Source: Borrelia recurrentis A1
GTDB lineage: Bacteria > Spirochaetota > Spirochaetia > Borreliales > Borreliaceae
Length of the DNA: 64,000 bases
Assembly: GCF_000019705.1 (NCBI RefSeq)
Contig: NC_011244.1
Location: 310,001 to 374,000 of the forward strand
Direction: 5' to 3'
The translations under genes were made by a program, and so were the position numbers. Positions 18,531 through 28,053 of this stretch are shown here, piece after piece. How positions within the stretch are numbered: the first letter of the stretch is position 1; each line of letters begins with the position of its first letter. The notes under the pieces are model-generated. The model was not told the DNA's origin. It worked only from the letters and a program-made list of their open reading frames with translations, and ran no database searches.

Positions 18531-19220
18531 CTACTTAAAATCATTTATTATTTTACTAACTCCCTCTATCTGTTCTTGAGTTGAAGCCTTACTTTTTGCT
18601 TTATTATAAAATAATAAAGCATTATTAAAATCACCAAGAGAATAATAATTTGCACCTCTTAACATCAAAAACTCAAAATAATTTTCTCCCATAAATTCAA
18701 GTTTACTTAAATAACCTTTAGCTTCTAATTGCTTATCAAGATCATAAACATACATAGTAGAGAGAGCAAAAATTGCTTCCTTAAAATCATCTTTAAGAGA
18801 TATCGATTTTAAAAAAGAATTTTCAGCAAGAGTAAAATACTCCTCTATCTTGTCTTGAGTTTGCATTCCCTTAGCTAAATTATAAGAAGAAACACCTATA
18901 TAAAAATGAGACAAATGATTATCGGGTCCATACTCTAAATTTTTATTTAAATATTCAATAGCAGGCAAATATTGACCAAGCTTAATAAGCTCAAGACCAA
19001 TTAAGATAAAAAACCTGGCCTTCTTAGCAATAGAATTTATTATTTTTAAAACATTTTTTTCTTCCCTATCAATAAATTCTTTATAAACTTCTACCTTTTC
19101 TAATGAACCACCACCAGATAATTCCACTTCTCTGATTCTAAGTCCAAGATTTGATTTTTCTTTAGCTCCATCACCACAAGAAACCCATAGTAACAAAAAT
19201 ACCGATACACATCTCTTCAT
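18531..19220 (-). CDS. TPR-containing lipoprotein
   Basis: The 229-residue protein has a lipoprotein signal (MKRCVSVFLLLWVSCGDG, acylated Cys15). Tetratricopeptide-like helices follow: LIKLGQYLPAIEYLNKNLEY, LSHFYIGVSSYNLAKGMQ, AIFALSTMYVYDLDKQLEAK and GANYYSLGDFNNALLFYNKA. TPR proteins are scaffolds for protein contacts; the partner here is unknown. The gene begins directly at the ftsZ stop, with no gap, so it is translated with the division genes, and it ends 5 bases before dprA. It matches the B. burgdorferi hypothetical gene at this position (BB0298). Confidence 0.8.
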   Translation of the reverse strand: MKRCVSVFLLLWVSCGDGAKEKSNLGLRIREVELSGGGSLEKVEVYKEFIDREEKNVLKIINSIAKKARFFILIGLELIKLGQYLPAIEYLNKNLEYGPDNHLSHFYIGVSSYNLAKGMQTQDKIEEYFTLAENSFLKSISLKDDFKEAIFALSTMYVYDLDKQLEAKGYLSKLEFMGENYFEFLMLRGANYYSLGDFNNALLFYNKAKSKASTQEQIEGVSKIINDFK

Positions 19221-20417
19221 TCAATTGTCGCCATTTTTCTTATTTAAATTTCTAAGAAATGTGGGGATATCAATATCATCTTCAAAATAATTCACATTTT
19301 TTGATTTTGCTATAAAATTATCATTAGCCCCATAAGTCACCCCAGAAGCATCTTGACTACCTGACATTAAACTATCAAATTCTTTTGAACTTAAAGTATT
19401 ATTCTCAACAACTCCAGATAGATCTTTTTGTTTTTTAGCAGAAAATCCAGTAGCAACAACTGTAACATAAATCTCATCATCCAGATTTGAATTAATTGCA
19501 TGTCCATATATTACAGTAGCCTCATCATCAACACTAGCAGTAATAATTCCCATAATCTCTTCAAGTTCAAGCAATGAAAAATCTTCACCCCCAGTTATAT
19601 TAACAAGAAGACCCTTAGAACCTTCTATTCTAACTTCCTCAAGTAAAGGATTACTAATAGCAGAAGTAGCAGCATCAACTGCCCTATTCTCACCCTTGCC
19701 ATAACCAATACCCATTAAAGCATCTCCTTGCCCTTGCATAATACTCTTAACATCAGCAAAATCAATATTGACTTCTCCATGTTCAATAATAAGACCTGCA
19801 ATTCCCTGTACACCCATTCTAAGTACATCATCAGCTCTCTTAAATGCATCCTTAATCGTAGTTCGTTTATCAACAACTGTTAAAAGCTTTTGATTTGGAA
19901 TAATGATCAAAGTATCAACAGATTTTCTTAAATTATTTATTCCTTGCTCAGCAAGTCGCATCTTTTTAGGTCCCTCAAATTTAAAAGGCTTAGTAACAAC
20001 TCCAACTGTCAAAATCCCAAGTTCCTTAGCAACTTGAGCAATAACAGGAGCAGCACCTGTTCCTGTTCCTCCTCCCATTCCAGCAGTAATAAATACCATA
20101 TCAGCACCTGCTAAATGATTTTTAATAACATCAATGTCTTCTTCTGCTGCAGCCTGTCCAATTTCTGGTCTACCACCAGCCCCAAGACCTGCTGTAACTT
20201 TAGCACCAAGAGCAATCTTGATGGGAGCAATAGACGTTTGAAGAGCCTGAAGATCAGTATTTGCTACAATAAATTCAACATCTCTTACTCCATATTCAAT
20301 CATACGATTGACAGCATTACTACCACCACCGCCTGCACCAATTACTTTAAGAACCGTAGGATTTGTAGCAGAATCAAACCTTTTTGAATGACTATCAATA
20401 ATATTATAATCTTTCAT
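19221..20417 (-). CDS. ftsZ: Cell division protein FtsZ
   Basis: The 398-residue tubulin homologue has the GTP-binding motifs [17 protein letters not shown] and the [13 protein letters not shown] signature loop, the T7 synergy loop region ([14 protein letters not shown]), and the conserved C-terminal peptide [12 protein letters not shown] that binds FtsA. FtsZ polymerises into the division ring. It follows ftsA after 20 bases; an A-rich spacer with GAGGC precedes the ATG. Fully typical. Confidence 0.98.
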   Translation of the reverse strand: MKDYNIIDSHSKRFDSATNPTVLKVIGAGGGGSNAVNRMIEYGVRDVEFIVANTDLQALQTSIAPIKIALGAKVTAGLGAGGRPEIGQAAAEEDIDVIKNHLAGADMVFITAGMGGGTGTGAAPVIAQVAKELGILTVGVVTKPFKFEGPKKMRLAEQGINNLRKSVDTLIIIPNQKLLTVVDKRTTIKDAFKRADDVLRMGVQGIAGLIIEHGEVNIDFADVKSIMQGQGDALMGIGYGKGENRAVDAATSAISNPLLEEVRIEGSKGLLVNITGGEDFSLLELEEIMGIITASVDDEATVIYGHAINSNLDDEIYVTVVATGFSAKKQKDLSGVVENNTLSSKEFDSLMSGSQDASGVTYGANDNFIAKSKNVNYFEDDIDIPTFLRNLNKKNGDN

Positions 20418-20437
20418 TTAAATGCCTCCATGACCAA

Positions 20438-21679
20438 TCAAAACCACTCCTTCAAAAACCAACCTTTCAATTTTGAAGATATTTTACCTTGTCTTTTAGA
20501 TTTATTATTTCCTTTTTTCAACTTATTAAATTTTTGTTGCTCATGTTTATACAAAACAAGACCAAGAGCTGAAGAAAATTTAGGATCAATATACTCTTCC
20601 CCAACCCCATTAATATTCATTGGAAACCCTATTCTTGATGAATACTTAAATATTTCTTCTGTCAAATTAGAAATACCAGGAAACAAAACTCCCCCTCCAG
20701 TCAAAACAATCCCTCCATTAATCCTATTATAAAGTCCCCTCTTAACTATTTCGGCTTTTATCATCTCAAAGATTTCACTTAATCTCGAACTAATAATTAT
20801 AGCCAACTCTTTTCTACTCTTTTCTTGAGGTGGTCTAGTTCCAAGATTAGGTATAATGACACTTTCCATTTGAGTCTCAAGAGCAGAAATATGGGCAACT
20901 CCAGCTGTTATTTTAATATTCTCAGCAACATCTTCGGGAACTTTCCAAACTTGTGCAATATCAAGAGTCACTCTATTTGCACCTATAGGAATTACTCCTG
21001 TATAATAAGGAGAACCATCAACATAAAGAATGATATCGGTTGTACCTTTTCCCATATCAATAAACAAAACTCCCATTTCACGCTCCTCTTTAGATAAGGT
21101 AGCATAAGATGAAGCCAAACTTCCAAGAACAACCTCATCAACAGAAAATCCTGCTCTATTTACACATCTAACTAAATTCTGACTTGAAGAACTAGATCCT
21201 GTAATAATATGTACTTCACCTTCAAGACGAATTCCCATCATATCTATTGGATTTTTTATATGAGGGATTCCATCCACAATAAACTCTTGAGGAATTACAT
21301 GTAAAATTTCTCTATCCATTGGAATTACAATTGCCTTAGCAGCCTCAATAACACGTTCAACATCTTCATCACCAATTTCCCTGGTCTTTGAATTTATTGC
21401 TACAACTCCACGAGAATTAGTACCCTCAATGCTACTACCTGACATAGAAACAGAAAGAGTAGCAATATCACACCCAGAAATAAGCTCAGCAGCCTCAATA
21501 GAATTCGATATCGAATCAAGAGCTGCCTCAATATTTATAAGGACTCCTTTTCTAACACCCCTTGAAATGCTAGTGCCTATTCCAACTATCTCCAATTGAT
21601 TGTTCAAATTTACCTCAGCTACAACAGTACAAATTTTTGAAGTTCCAACATCCAATCCTACTATCAAATCCCTAGACAC
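20438..21679 (-). CDS. ftsA: Cell division protein FtsA
   Basis: The 413-residue actin-like ATPase has the phosphate-1 motif VGLDVGTSKICTVVAE, phosphate-2 LFIDMGKGTTDIIL and adenosine motif IVLTGGGVLFPGI. It ends in the amphipathic membrane-binding helix KLKGWFLKEWF. FtsA tethers FtsZ to the membrane and recruits later division proteins. The start is GTG, overlapping the ftsQ TAG by one base. Complete in length and motif content. Confidence 0.97.
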   Translation of the reverse strand: MSRDLIVGLDVGTSKICTVVAEVNLNNQLEIVGIGTSISRGVRKGVLINIEAALDSISNSIEAAELISGCDIATLSVSMSGSSIEGTNSRGVVAINSKTREIGDEDVERVIEAAKAIVIPMDREILHVIPQEFIVDGIPHIKNPIDMMGIRLEGEVHIITGSSSSSQNLVRCVNRAGFSVDEVVLGSLASSYATLSKEEREMGVLFIDMGKGTTDIILYVDGSPYYTGVIPIGANRVTLDIAQVWKVPEDVAENIKITAGVAHISALETQMESVIIPNLGTRPPQEKSRKELAIIISSRLSEIFEMIKAEIVKRGLYNRINGGIVLTGGGVLFPGISNLTEEIFKYSSRIGFPMNINGVGEEYIDPKFSSALGLVLYKHEQQKFNKLKKGNNKSKRQGKISSKLKGWFLKEWF

Positions 21680-22422
21680 TAATTCTCTCCTAACAAAATG
21701 ATATCACCACTTCTTAAATCAACAATATCAAATCCTTTTTTAAGTAAATTAGATATCATGAATACCTTATGCATTACACTTATTAAATCCATATCCATTC
21801 TTATCAATATCTTATTATATATATTCTTTATATACAAAATAATCTTGTAATCATAGAAATTCAACTTCAAAAAATTAATTTCTGATATTAAATTATACAA
21901 AGTATTTTGATTTATTTTAACATAGTTAAGGTTCTTTATAATAGTTAACATCCCATCCTCTAAAAAATCACCAACTTCAATGCCAGTTAAATTCAATCCG
22001 CTAATTATAGGCAAATCATAAATCAAATCTTTAGATTTCTCTAAAATAACACCATCTGAGGCAATAAAATAATAGACAAAACTACCATTAATATTCTCAT
22101 AAGCAGTAGCCACAGGAACTCTTCTCTCAATATTGATGCTAATCATATTAGGAAATTTAAGTTTTATCTTCACATTCTTTACTCTTAAATCCTTCATAAT
22201 ATTCTTCTCATAAATACTAATATCAGCATTATAATAATAAGTATTAGGCTTAATTCCTGAAATACTTAATATATCTTCCTTAGAAATATGAATGTCATCA
22301 TTGAAACTAATATACCTAATTAAAAAATAAGGAGAAATAAAAATAATAAAAATAATTTCAAGTAATATAAAAGATATTATTACATAAATATAAATAATTA
22401 AAATTTTTCTATAAATCCCCAT
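21679..22422 (-). CDS. ftsQ: Cell division protein FtsQ/DivIB
   Basis: This 247-residue bitopic membrane protein has one helix at about residues 9-33 and an extracytoplasmic POTRA domain (YISFNDDIHISKEDILSISG, NIMKDLRVKNVKIKLKFPNM, ISINIERRVPVATA). FtsQ/DivIB links early and late division proteins. Its place between ftsW and ftsA, and the RVPVA motif, support the call. It is somewhat short at the C-terminus compared with E. coli FtsQ, close to DivIB size. Confidence 0.88.
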   Translation of the reverse strand: MGIYRKILIIYIYVIISFILLEIIFIIFISPYFLIRYISFNDDIHISKEDILSISGIKPNTYYYNADISIYEKNIMKDLRVKNVKIKLKFPNMISINIERRVPVATAYENINGSFVYYFIASDGVILEKSKDLIYDLPIISGLNLTGIEVGDFLEDGMLTIIKNLNYVKINQNTLYNLISEINFLKLNFYDYKIILYIKNIYNKILIRMDMDLISVMHKVFMISNLLKKGFDIVDLRSGDIILLGEN

Positions 22423-22453
22423 AAACCTAAAACTAAATCACAATTACTCTAAA

Positions 22454-23548
22454 CTATGTACCCTCAATATCTCTTGAGACATTTGAAATAAGACCAGAGA
22501 GTGCCATCGTAACAACAATAGAAGAACCACCTGATGAAAAAAATGGCAAATTTATACCTGTAGGGGGCAAAAGTCCAATTGCAATTAAAATATTCATGAT
22601 ACTTTGAAGAAAGATTGCAAGACTTGAAATAAACGCAAGAAAAAATTTAAACTTGGTTTTAGCATGAATGGCAACAAAATATCCAAAATAAAAAAATAAA
22701 AAAAACAATACAATAGCAAAAAAAATTCCAAAAAACCCTAATTCTTCTCCAAGTACAGAAAAAATAAAATCAGAATTAGCCTCAGGAAGTCTTCCAAGCT
22801 TCATCTCACCCATTCCAAGCCCCTTACCTAAAAGACCACCACTCTTTAAAGCATTAAGTGACGATATTATTTGATATCCCTTTCCCAAAGGATCATCATA
22901 AGGATTTAAAAATGCAAAAATTCTTGCAACCCTATAAGGTTCAAATAATAAAAACAGCATAGCAATTGGAATAAAAGTAAACAAAATAGCAAAAATGTAT
23001 CCTAATGACATTCCAGCAATAAACAAAACAATAAAAAAAAGAATAGCAAAATAAATAGCTGTTGAATAATCATTTTGTAAAATTATAAGCAACCAAAAAA
23101 TACCAAAAATTAACATAGGTTTAAGCCAATAAGAAATATAATTATTTGCTTTTAATTTAAACTTACTCAAATAATTTGCAAGATAAATTGTAAAAGAAAC
23201 CTTAAAGATTTCTGATGGCTGAATACTGATACCTTTAAAAAATATCCATCTTTGTGCTCCAGAAACACTAGGAGAAAAAAAAGTCGCTAAAACTAATGCA
23301 AAAGTTATAAACAATATAACAAAAACTATTTTTTTTAAAAAATCTAAAGAAATCTTATCAAAAATAAAAAACACAATCAAACTTAAAACAAGATACTTAA
23401 GACGCATTAAAAATAAAAAATTAGGATCCCCTGTAAGTTCCAAACTTAAAAAAAATGAAGATGTATAAAATACAATAAGACCATAAGAAATAAGTGAAAA
23501 TAAAACAAGAAAATAACATTTTCTAAGAGAGGTTTTCTCTACAAACAT
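22454..23548 (-). CDS. ftsW: Peptidoglycan glycosyltransferase FtsW
   Basis: This protein of about 364 residues has around ten membrane helices. SEDS-family motifs include KGISIQPSEIFKVSFTIYLA, GLLGKGLGMGEMKLGRLPEA, DFIFSVLGEELGFFG and the C-terminal PFFSSGGSSIV. FtsW polymerises lipid II glycan chains at the septum. I use the ATG at 23548; a TTG at 23557 is possible because GGGAG lies only two bases from the ATG. It lies between mraY and ftsQ in the division cluster. Confidence 0.95.
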   Translation of the reverse strand: MFVEKTSLRKCYFLVLFSLISYGLIVFYTSSFFLSLELTGDPNFLFLMRLKYLVLSLIVFFIFDKISLDFLKKIVFVILFITFALVLATFFSPSVSGAQRWIFFKGISIQPSEIFKVSFTIYLANYLSKFKLKANNYISYWLKPMLIFGIFWLLIILQNDYSTAIYFAILFFIVLFIAGMSLGYIFAILFTFIPIAMLFLLFEPYRVARIFAFLNPYDDPLGKGYQIISSLNALKSGGLLGKGLGMGEMKLGRLPEANSDFIFSVLGEELGFFGIFFAIVLFFLFFYFGYFVAIHAKTKFKFFLAFISSLAIFLQSIMNILIAIGLLPPTGINLPFFSSGGSSIVVTMALSGLISNVSRDIEGT

Positions 23549-23567
23549 AACTCCCAATCTAAATTTC

Positions 23568-24623
23568 TTATCTAATCTTAATAGTACTTAAAGCAAGTAT
23601 AGCAAATATTAAACCTATGATCCAAAATCTAATAACAACCTGCATTTCAGACCACCCAAGCTCCTCAAAATGATGATGAAGTGGCGCCATTTTAAATACC
23701 CTTTTTTTGGTTTTCTTATAAACCACAACTTGAATAATTACAGATAAAGTTTCTACAACAAAAACTCCTGCAAGGATTGCAAAAAGAATTTCACTCTTTA
23801 AAATCAAAGCTACCATTCCAAGTACTGCACCTATTGAAAGACTACCAGTATCACCCATCATTATTTTAGCAGGATATGCATTAAACCACAAAAATCCAAA
23901 ACTACCACCAAGCAAAGCCCCAAGAAATATTACAAGTTCTTCACAACCTTTAACATTTGGAATATTTAAATACAATGCAAAATCAACTCTACTTGTAAGA
24001 TATGCAATTATTATTAAAGCACCTATTACAACAATACTAAGTCCAATAGCAAGTCCATCAAGCCCATCTGTTAAATTAAAAGAATTAGATGCAGATATCA
24101 GAACAAACATCCCAAATGGAATATATAAAATTCCCAAATCTAATTTGAGAGATTTGAAAAATGGAAAATAAAGTATACTAACATGTTCTCCACCAAAATA
24201 GTAAAGCATAACAACTGAAATAAAAGAAAATAATATTTGCCCATAAATCTTAAATTTAGGATTAAGTCCATCCGAATTTTTCCTTTTTATTTTAAGCAAA
24301 TCATCTGTAAATCCCAAACACGCAAAACTAACCATAACAAACAGTACAATTAAAAAATAAATATTAAAAAAATGAATCCAAAAAAATAAAGAAACTAAAA
24401 CACAAAAAAAAATAAGAACACCACCCATAGTAGGAATTCCCATTTTTTCACTTAAATGATGTTTTGGTCCATCCTTTCTTAAAATTTGATCCAATTTTAA
24501 TTTCTTAAGCCTTGAGATAATAAATGGACCAAAAATTAAAGCAAGCAAAAATGCAAAAATAGTAGCATAAGCGGTTCTAAAAGTAATATATTTCAATAAT
24601 CTAAGTCCTAAAAAACAAAACAT
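23568..24623 (-). CDS. mraY: Phospho-MurNAc-pentapeptide transferase MraY
   Basis: The 351-residue polytopic enzyme transfers phospho-MurNAc-pentapeptide to undecaprenyl phosphate to make lipid I. Motifs visible are the Mg-binding FTDDLLKIKRKNSDGLNPKF region, NSFNLTDGLDGLAIGLS, NAYPAKIMMGDTGSLSIGA and APLHHHFEELGWSE (the HHH motif). TPTMGGVLIFF (PTMGG) is also present. It is full length with every catalytic residue, and it is located between murF and ftsW. Confidence 0.98.
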   Translation of the reverse strand: MFCFLGLRLLKYITFRTAYATIFAFLLALIFGPFIISRLKKLKLDQILRKDGPKHHLSEKMGIPTMGGVLIFFCVLVSLFFWIHFFNIYFLIVLFVMVSFACLGFTDDLLKIKRKNSDGLNPKFKIYGQILFSFISVVMLYYFGGEHVSILYFPFFKSLKLDLGILYIPFGMFVLISASNSFNLTDGLDGLAIGLSIVVIGALIIIAYLTSRVDFALYLNIPNVKGCEELVIFLGALLGGSFGFLWFNAYPAKIMMGDTGSLSIGAVLGMVALILKSEILFAILAGVFVVETLSVIIQVVVYKKTKKRVFKMAPLHHHFEELGWSEMQVVIRFWIIGLIFAILALSTIKIR

Positions 24624-24646
24624 AAATCCTCTCTTCCACCATTAAT

Positions 24647-26041
24647 TCAAAGATAGTCAAGCACTCTCTCAAGTCTATTTGTCCTTGACCCTTTAATCGC
24701 AATAAAACACCCTGATTCTAAAGCATTTACAAAACAATCAATAAAACTCTCAAAATTATTAAAATAAAATAAACAACTATTTGAGGATAGACTATCAACT
24801 CTCTTAACTGCTTGAAATTCTTCACCAATTAAAAAAATCTTATCAAAATTCATTAAAACAACTTCTTCTATAGCTGTTTTATGAACCTCATATGCAAATT
24901 TTCCAAGTTCTTTAAAAGAACCAAGAACAATGATTTTTTTATCTTTAATCTCAAGATCTAAAATCATTTCTTTTAAAGCCATAAATGAGCTTAAATTACC
25001 ATTATAAGAATCATTTAAAACCAAATAATCTTTTATTCTTACAAGTTCTGCTCTACCCTTTTGAAAATCAGCATGTAACAAACCATTACGAATTTCATTT
25101 TCACTTAGTCCAAGAAATAAAGCTAAATTAATACAAGATATTGCATTGCAAATATTATGTTTCCCGGGTAATAAAATGGAATAATCACATCCTTTATAAG
25201 TAAAATCATAAGAAAATTTATCATTTATAAATGAAAATGATCTAATTTGAAGATTATGAAATTCAAAATAAAAGATATTGATATTTGGGTTTACAGATTT
25301 GGCTATTTCTTCTAGATATACATACTGAGGACAACTTTCATTTAAAATTAACATTTTGGTATCTTTTGTAATAATTTTACTCTTCTCATAAGCAACAATT
25401 TTTAAATCCTCAAAAGCTTGCATATGAGCATAACTAACATTTGTTACAATAACAATTTCAGGATTTAATATCTCAGCAATGATATTCATCTCTCCAACAT
25501 AACTAATTCCTACTTCAAAAACAGCATACTCTTCATCTCCTTTGGTTCTTAAAATACTCAAAGGCAATCCAATATCTGAATTTAAATTTCCCCAAGTTTT
25601 GCAAGTTTTATATCTCTCTGACAATATACTGTAAAGCATCTCTTTCGTTGTAGTCTTTCCATTACTACCTGTAATAGCTATTCTTTTAAAACGTGTTTTT
25701 TTAATAAAGTGAGCTGCTAAATTTTGAAGACAAGTTACAACATTAGTAGTTAGCAAAAAAATTAAATCCTTATCTTTTTTTAAATATTCAATACACAAAA
25801 GTTCCCGATCTTTAGAACATACAAAACATTTAACACCAATATCAATTAAATATTTAACAAAAAAAAATCCATCTACCCTATCACCTTTATAAGCAAAATA
25901 AAGACTAACTTCACTATTCTCTACATTTATCTCACGACTATCTAGTGAATAAAATGATACAATTTTTTGCACATTACTAACATCACCAATAAATTTAACA
26001 TCCTTTAGAGAATCTAAAATATCTTTAATTTTTATATGCAT
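24647..26041 (-). CDS. murF: UDP-MurNAc-tripeptide:D-Ala-D-Ala ligase MurF
   Basis: The 464-residue Mur ligase has the ATP-binding loop AITGSNGKTTTKEML, the central ENG-equivalent segment VFEVGISYVGEM, LPGKHNICNAISCI and the C-terminal VLNDSYNGNLSSFM. It adds D-Ala-D-Ala to the UDP-MurNAc peptide, giving the substrate of MraY, encoded next. The ATG at 26041 is chosen over a TTG one codon earlier because GAGGA lies six bases before it. The cluster lacks murE, murD and murG, which must lie elsewhere. Confidence 0.96.
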   Translation of the reverse strand: MHIKIKDILDSLKDVKFIGDVSNVQKIVSFYSLDSREINVENSEVSLYFAYKGDRVDGFFFVKYLIDIGVKCFVCSKDRELLCIEYLKKDKDLIFLLTTNVVTCLQNLAAHFIKKTRFKRIAITGSNGKTTTKEMLYSILSERYKTCKTWGNLNSDIGLPLSILRTKGDEEYAVFEVGISYVGEMNIIAEILNPEIVIVTNVSYAHMQAFEDLKIVAYEKSKIITKDTKMLILNESCPQYVYLEEIAKSVNPNINIFYFEFHNLQIRSFSFINDKFSYDFTYKGCDYSILLPGKHNICNAISCINLALFLGLSENEIRNGLLHADFQKGRAELVRIKDYLVLNDSYNGNLSSFMALKEMILDLEIKDKKIIVLGSFKELGKFAYEVHKTAIEEVVLMNFDKIFLIGEEFQAVKRVDSLSSNSCLFYFNNFESFIDCFVNALESGCFIAIKGSRTNRLERVLDYL

Positions 26042-26059
26042 CAAATATCCTCATAGATA

Positions 26060-26341
26060 TTATCGTTTAATAATATTAATATCTTTATTATCTTTTTTTT
26101 CTAAATCTAAATAATTTTGACTAAGATCTTCTATTCTATCAATACTTTGAAGCTCATATATTATGGTCAACAATCTAAGATTTTCATCAATAATATCATT
26201 TTGTTCATTATTCAACTCATCAAACTCACGTAACTTTACAACATATCTAAAATTAAAATAAATATTTAAACATACTATAATTGTTAATAGCAAAATTAAT
26301 AAACAGTAAAAACCAATTTCAAATCTTTTAATCTTACTCAT
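26060..26341 (-). CDS. ftsL: FtsL-like small division protein
   Basis: The 93-residue bitopic protein has one membrane helix (about 10-32), then a short coiled coil with LREFDELNNEQNDIIDENLR and LSQNYLDLEKKD. This is the general plan of FtsL, which complexes with FtsQ and FtsB. Primary sequence in the family is barely conserved, so the call rests on size, topology and position between rsmH and murF. It overlaps rsmH by 8 bases. Confidence 0.65.
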   Translation of the reverse strand: MSKIKRFEIGFYCLLILLLTIIVCLNIYFNFRYVVKLREFDELNNEQNDIIDENLRLLTIIYELQSIDRIEDLSQNYLDLEKKDNKDINIIKR

Positions 26342-27227
26342 ATAATTTTTTTACAGCCCTCAGCTTAGCACTTCTTGATGCATTATTGTACTGTTTTTCT
26401 TTAAAACTTGAGGTTATAGGTTTTTTAGTAAGTATGCAATACTTATCCTTAGTCAAACCTTTAAAAAATTCTTTTACAATTTTATCTTCCAAAGAATGAA
26501 ATGTAATAATGGCCAAAATTCCATTCTTTGACAAATTTGCTATCCATAATGGCAAACTTCTCTTTAAACGATCCAACTCATCATTAACATAAATTCTTAA
26601 TGCTTGGAAAGTTTTTGTTGCTGGATTTATTTTAAATTTCACATTAGGATACGCTTTACAAATTATTCTCTGGAGTTCTCTTGAGGTTTGAATCTTATTA
26701 ATTTTTCTATACTCTAAGATAGCCTTAACAATTCTCCTAGAATAATATTCACCGCCCAATTCATAAATCAAATTTTCAAGCATTTCTTTATCAAAAGTAT
26801 TAACAATATCATAAGCACTAATACCCCCATCAGAAGGAAAAAGTCTCATATCTAATTTTTCATCTTCCAAAAAAGAAAATCCTCTACCAGCAACTTTGTA
26901 ATGAAACATAGAAATACCAAGATCAGCTAAAATAAAATTAAATCGACGATGTAAAGAATATTTACAAAAAAAATCATCAAACCAAGTATTAGAATAGGAA
27001 ATTCTTTTACTAAATTCTACAAGAGATTCTTTTGCCCTATTCAAAACAACATCATCTCTTTCAATTCCAATCACATTAATATTTTGATACTTACTAAGTA
27101 CAGCTTTTGAATGACCACCTTCTCCAAGAGTACAATCAACAAAAACAAATCCATCATCTAAATATATAGTTTCTACAAGATTAATAACATCCTCAAGAAG
27201 CACAGGAATATGAAAAATGTCACCCAT
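26334..27227 (-). CDS. rsmH: 16S rRNA m4C1402 methyltransferase RsmH (MraW)
   Basis: The 297-residue methyltransferase starts with IFHIPVLLEDVINLV and has the SAM site FVDCTLGEGGHSKAVLSKY. LADLGISMFHY corresponds to the DLGVSS motif, GRGFSF is conserved, and the C-terminal ITFHSLEDKIVKEFF is diagnostic. It methylates C1402 of 16S rRNA. It heads the division/cell-wall cluster, as in many bacteria, and overlaps its neighbours on both sides by 8 bases. Confidence 0.97.
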   Translation of the reverse strand: MGDIFHIPVLLEDVINLVETIYLDDGFVFVDCTLGEGGHSKAVLSKYQNINVIGIERDDVVLNRAKESLVEFSKRISYSNTWFDDFFCKYSLHRRFNFILADLGISMFHYKVAGRGFSFLEDEKLDMRLFPSDGGISAYDIVNTFDKEMLENLIYELGGEYYSRRIVKAILEYRKINKIQTSRELQRIICKAYPNVKFKINPATKTFQALRIYVNDELDRLKRSLPLWIANLSKNGILAIITFHSLEDKIVKEFFKGLTKDKYCILTKKPITSSFKEKQYNNASRSAKLRAVKKLYE

Positions 27228-28050
27228 TAAGTGTAAACCTATAAGTTAAACTATTTTCGACATTATAAACATCCCCATATTTGATTTTAATCTCATTACT
27301 ACCATTAGTAAATTCAAGATTATCTATCTTAATACTTCCATTATTTTTCTTTAAATCAAAAACATTTAAATTATAATTTTTATTTCCAGAAACAACGTAT
27401 GAATTACCATTTAAATATATACTTTGAAAATCAATACGAAAAACACTGTTATTATTTAATAATACTTCAAAATAATAAATACCAGTAAGAATTCTTGATT
27501 CCTTAGCAACATCTCTTTTTAAAAAATTCAAAACAAGAGTATAATTCCCTAACTCTAAATCTAGATCTACATTTTCTTTTAATAAAAATACAATATTATC
27601 TTTACTTTTTAAAAAAAGTTCAGACACAAAAAAAGAAGAAATAATATTTAAATTATTTCTATTTTTTATAACAAATAAAGGATTAATTATCTGTCTATTA
27701 TACTGATCAACCACTACGATATCAAAATTTTTATTATCCATTAAAAAAACTTTATCATCCTTATAAATAAAATCACCAAAAAACTCCAAATTAAAATTTA
27801 AGTCTTTATCAAAAATGATTAAAACACTCTTATCATATTCATTTATCTTATTCTTGGAATATAAGACTTTATAATTATTTGAAAAAATAGAAAAATGAGT
27901 ATCTAAAGCTCTCAATTTTATACCAATATTTAAAGTATCATTTTTAATCTCTCCAAAATCATCAATCAAATAAAATTTTTCATCCTTGCCAAATTCTAAA
28001 AATGAATATAAATTAGATATACTAAATAAAAAAAGAAAAATAATTATCAT
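27220..28050 (-). CDS. Exported protein of unknown function
   Basis: I do not recognise this 276-residue protein. It has a signal peptide (MIIIFLFLFSISNLYS, cleavage near 16). The rest is a beta-rich sequence of short strands alternating Asn/Lys-rich turns, ending in SLTYRFTLNG, a strand like those that finish extracytoplasmic beta-sandwich domains. No catalytic motif is visible. It overlaps rsmH by 8 bases and follows the next gene by 3 bases, so it belongs to the same transcript as the division genes. A periplasmic role in envelope or division is only a guess from this context. Confidence 0.75.
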   Translation of the reverse strand: MIIIFLFLFSISNLYSFLEFGKDEKFYLIDDFGEIKNDTLNIGIKLRALDTHFSIFSNNYKVLYSKNKINEYDKSVLIIFDKDLNFNLEFFGDFIYKDDKVFLMDNKNFDIVVVDQYNRQIINPLFVIKNRNNLNIISSFFVSELFLKSKDNIVFLLKENVDLDLELGNYTLVLNFLKRDVAKESRILTGIYYFEVLLNNNSVFRIDFQSIYLNGNSYVVSGNKNYNLNVFDLKKNNGSIKIDNLEFTNGSNEIKIKYGDVYNVENSLTYRFTLNG

Positions 28051-28053
28051 TAT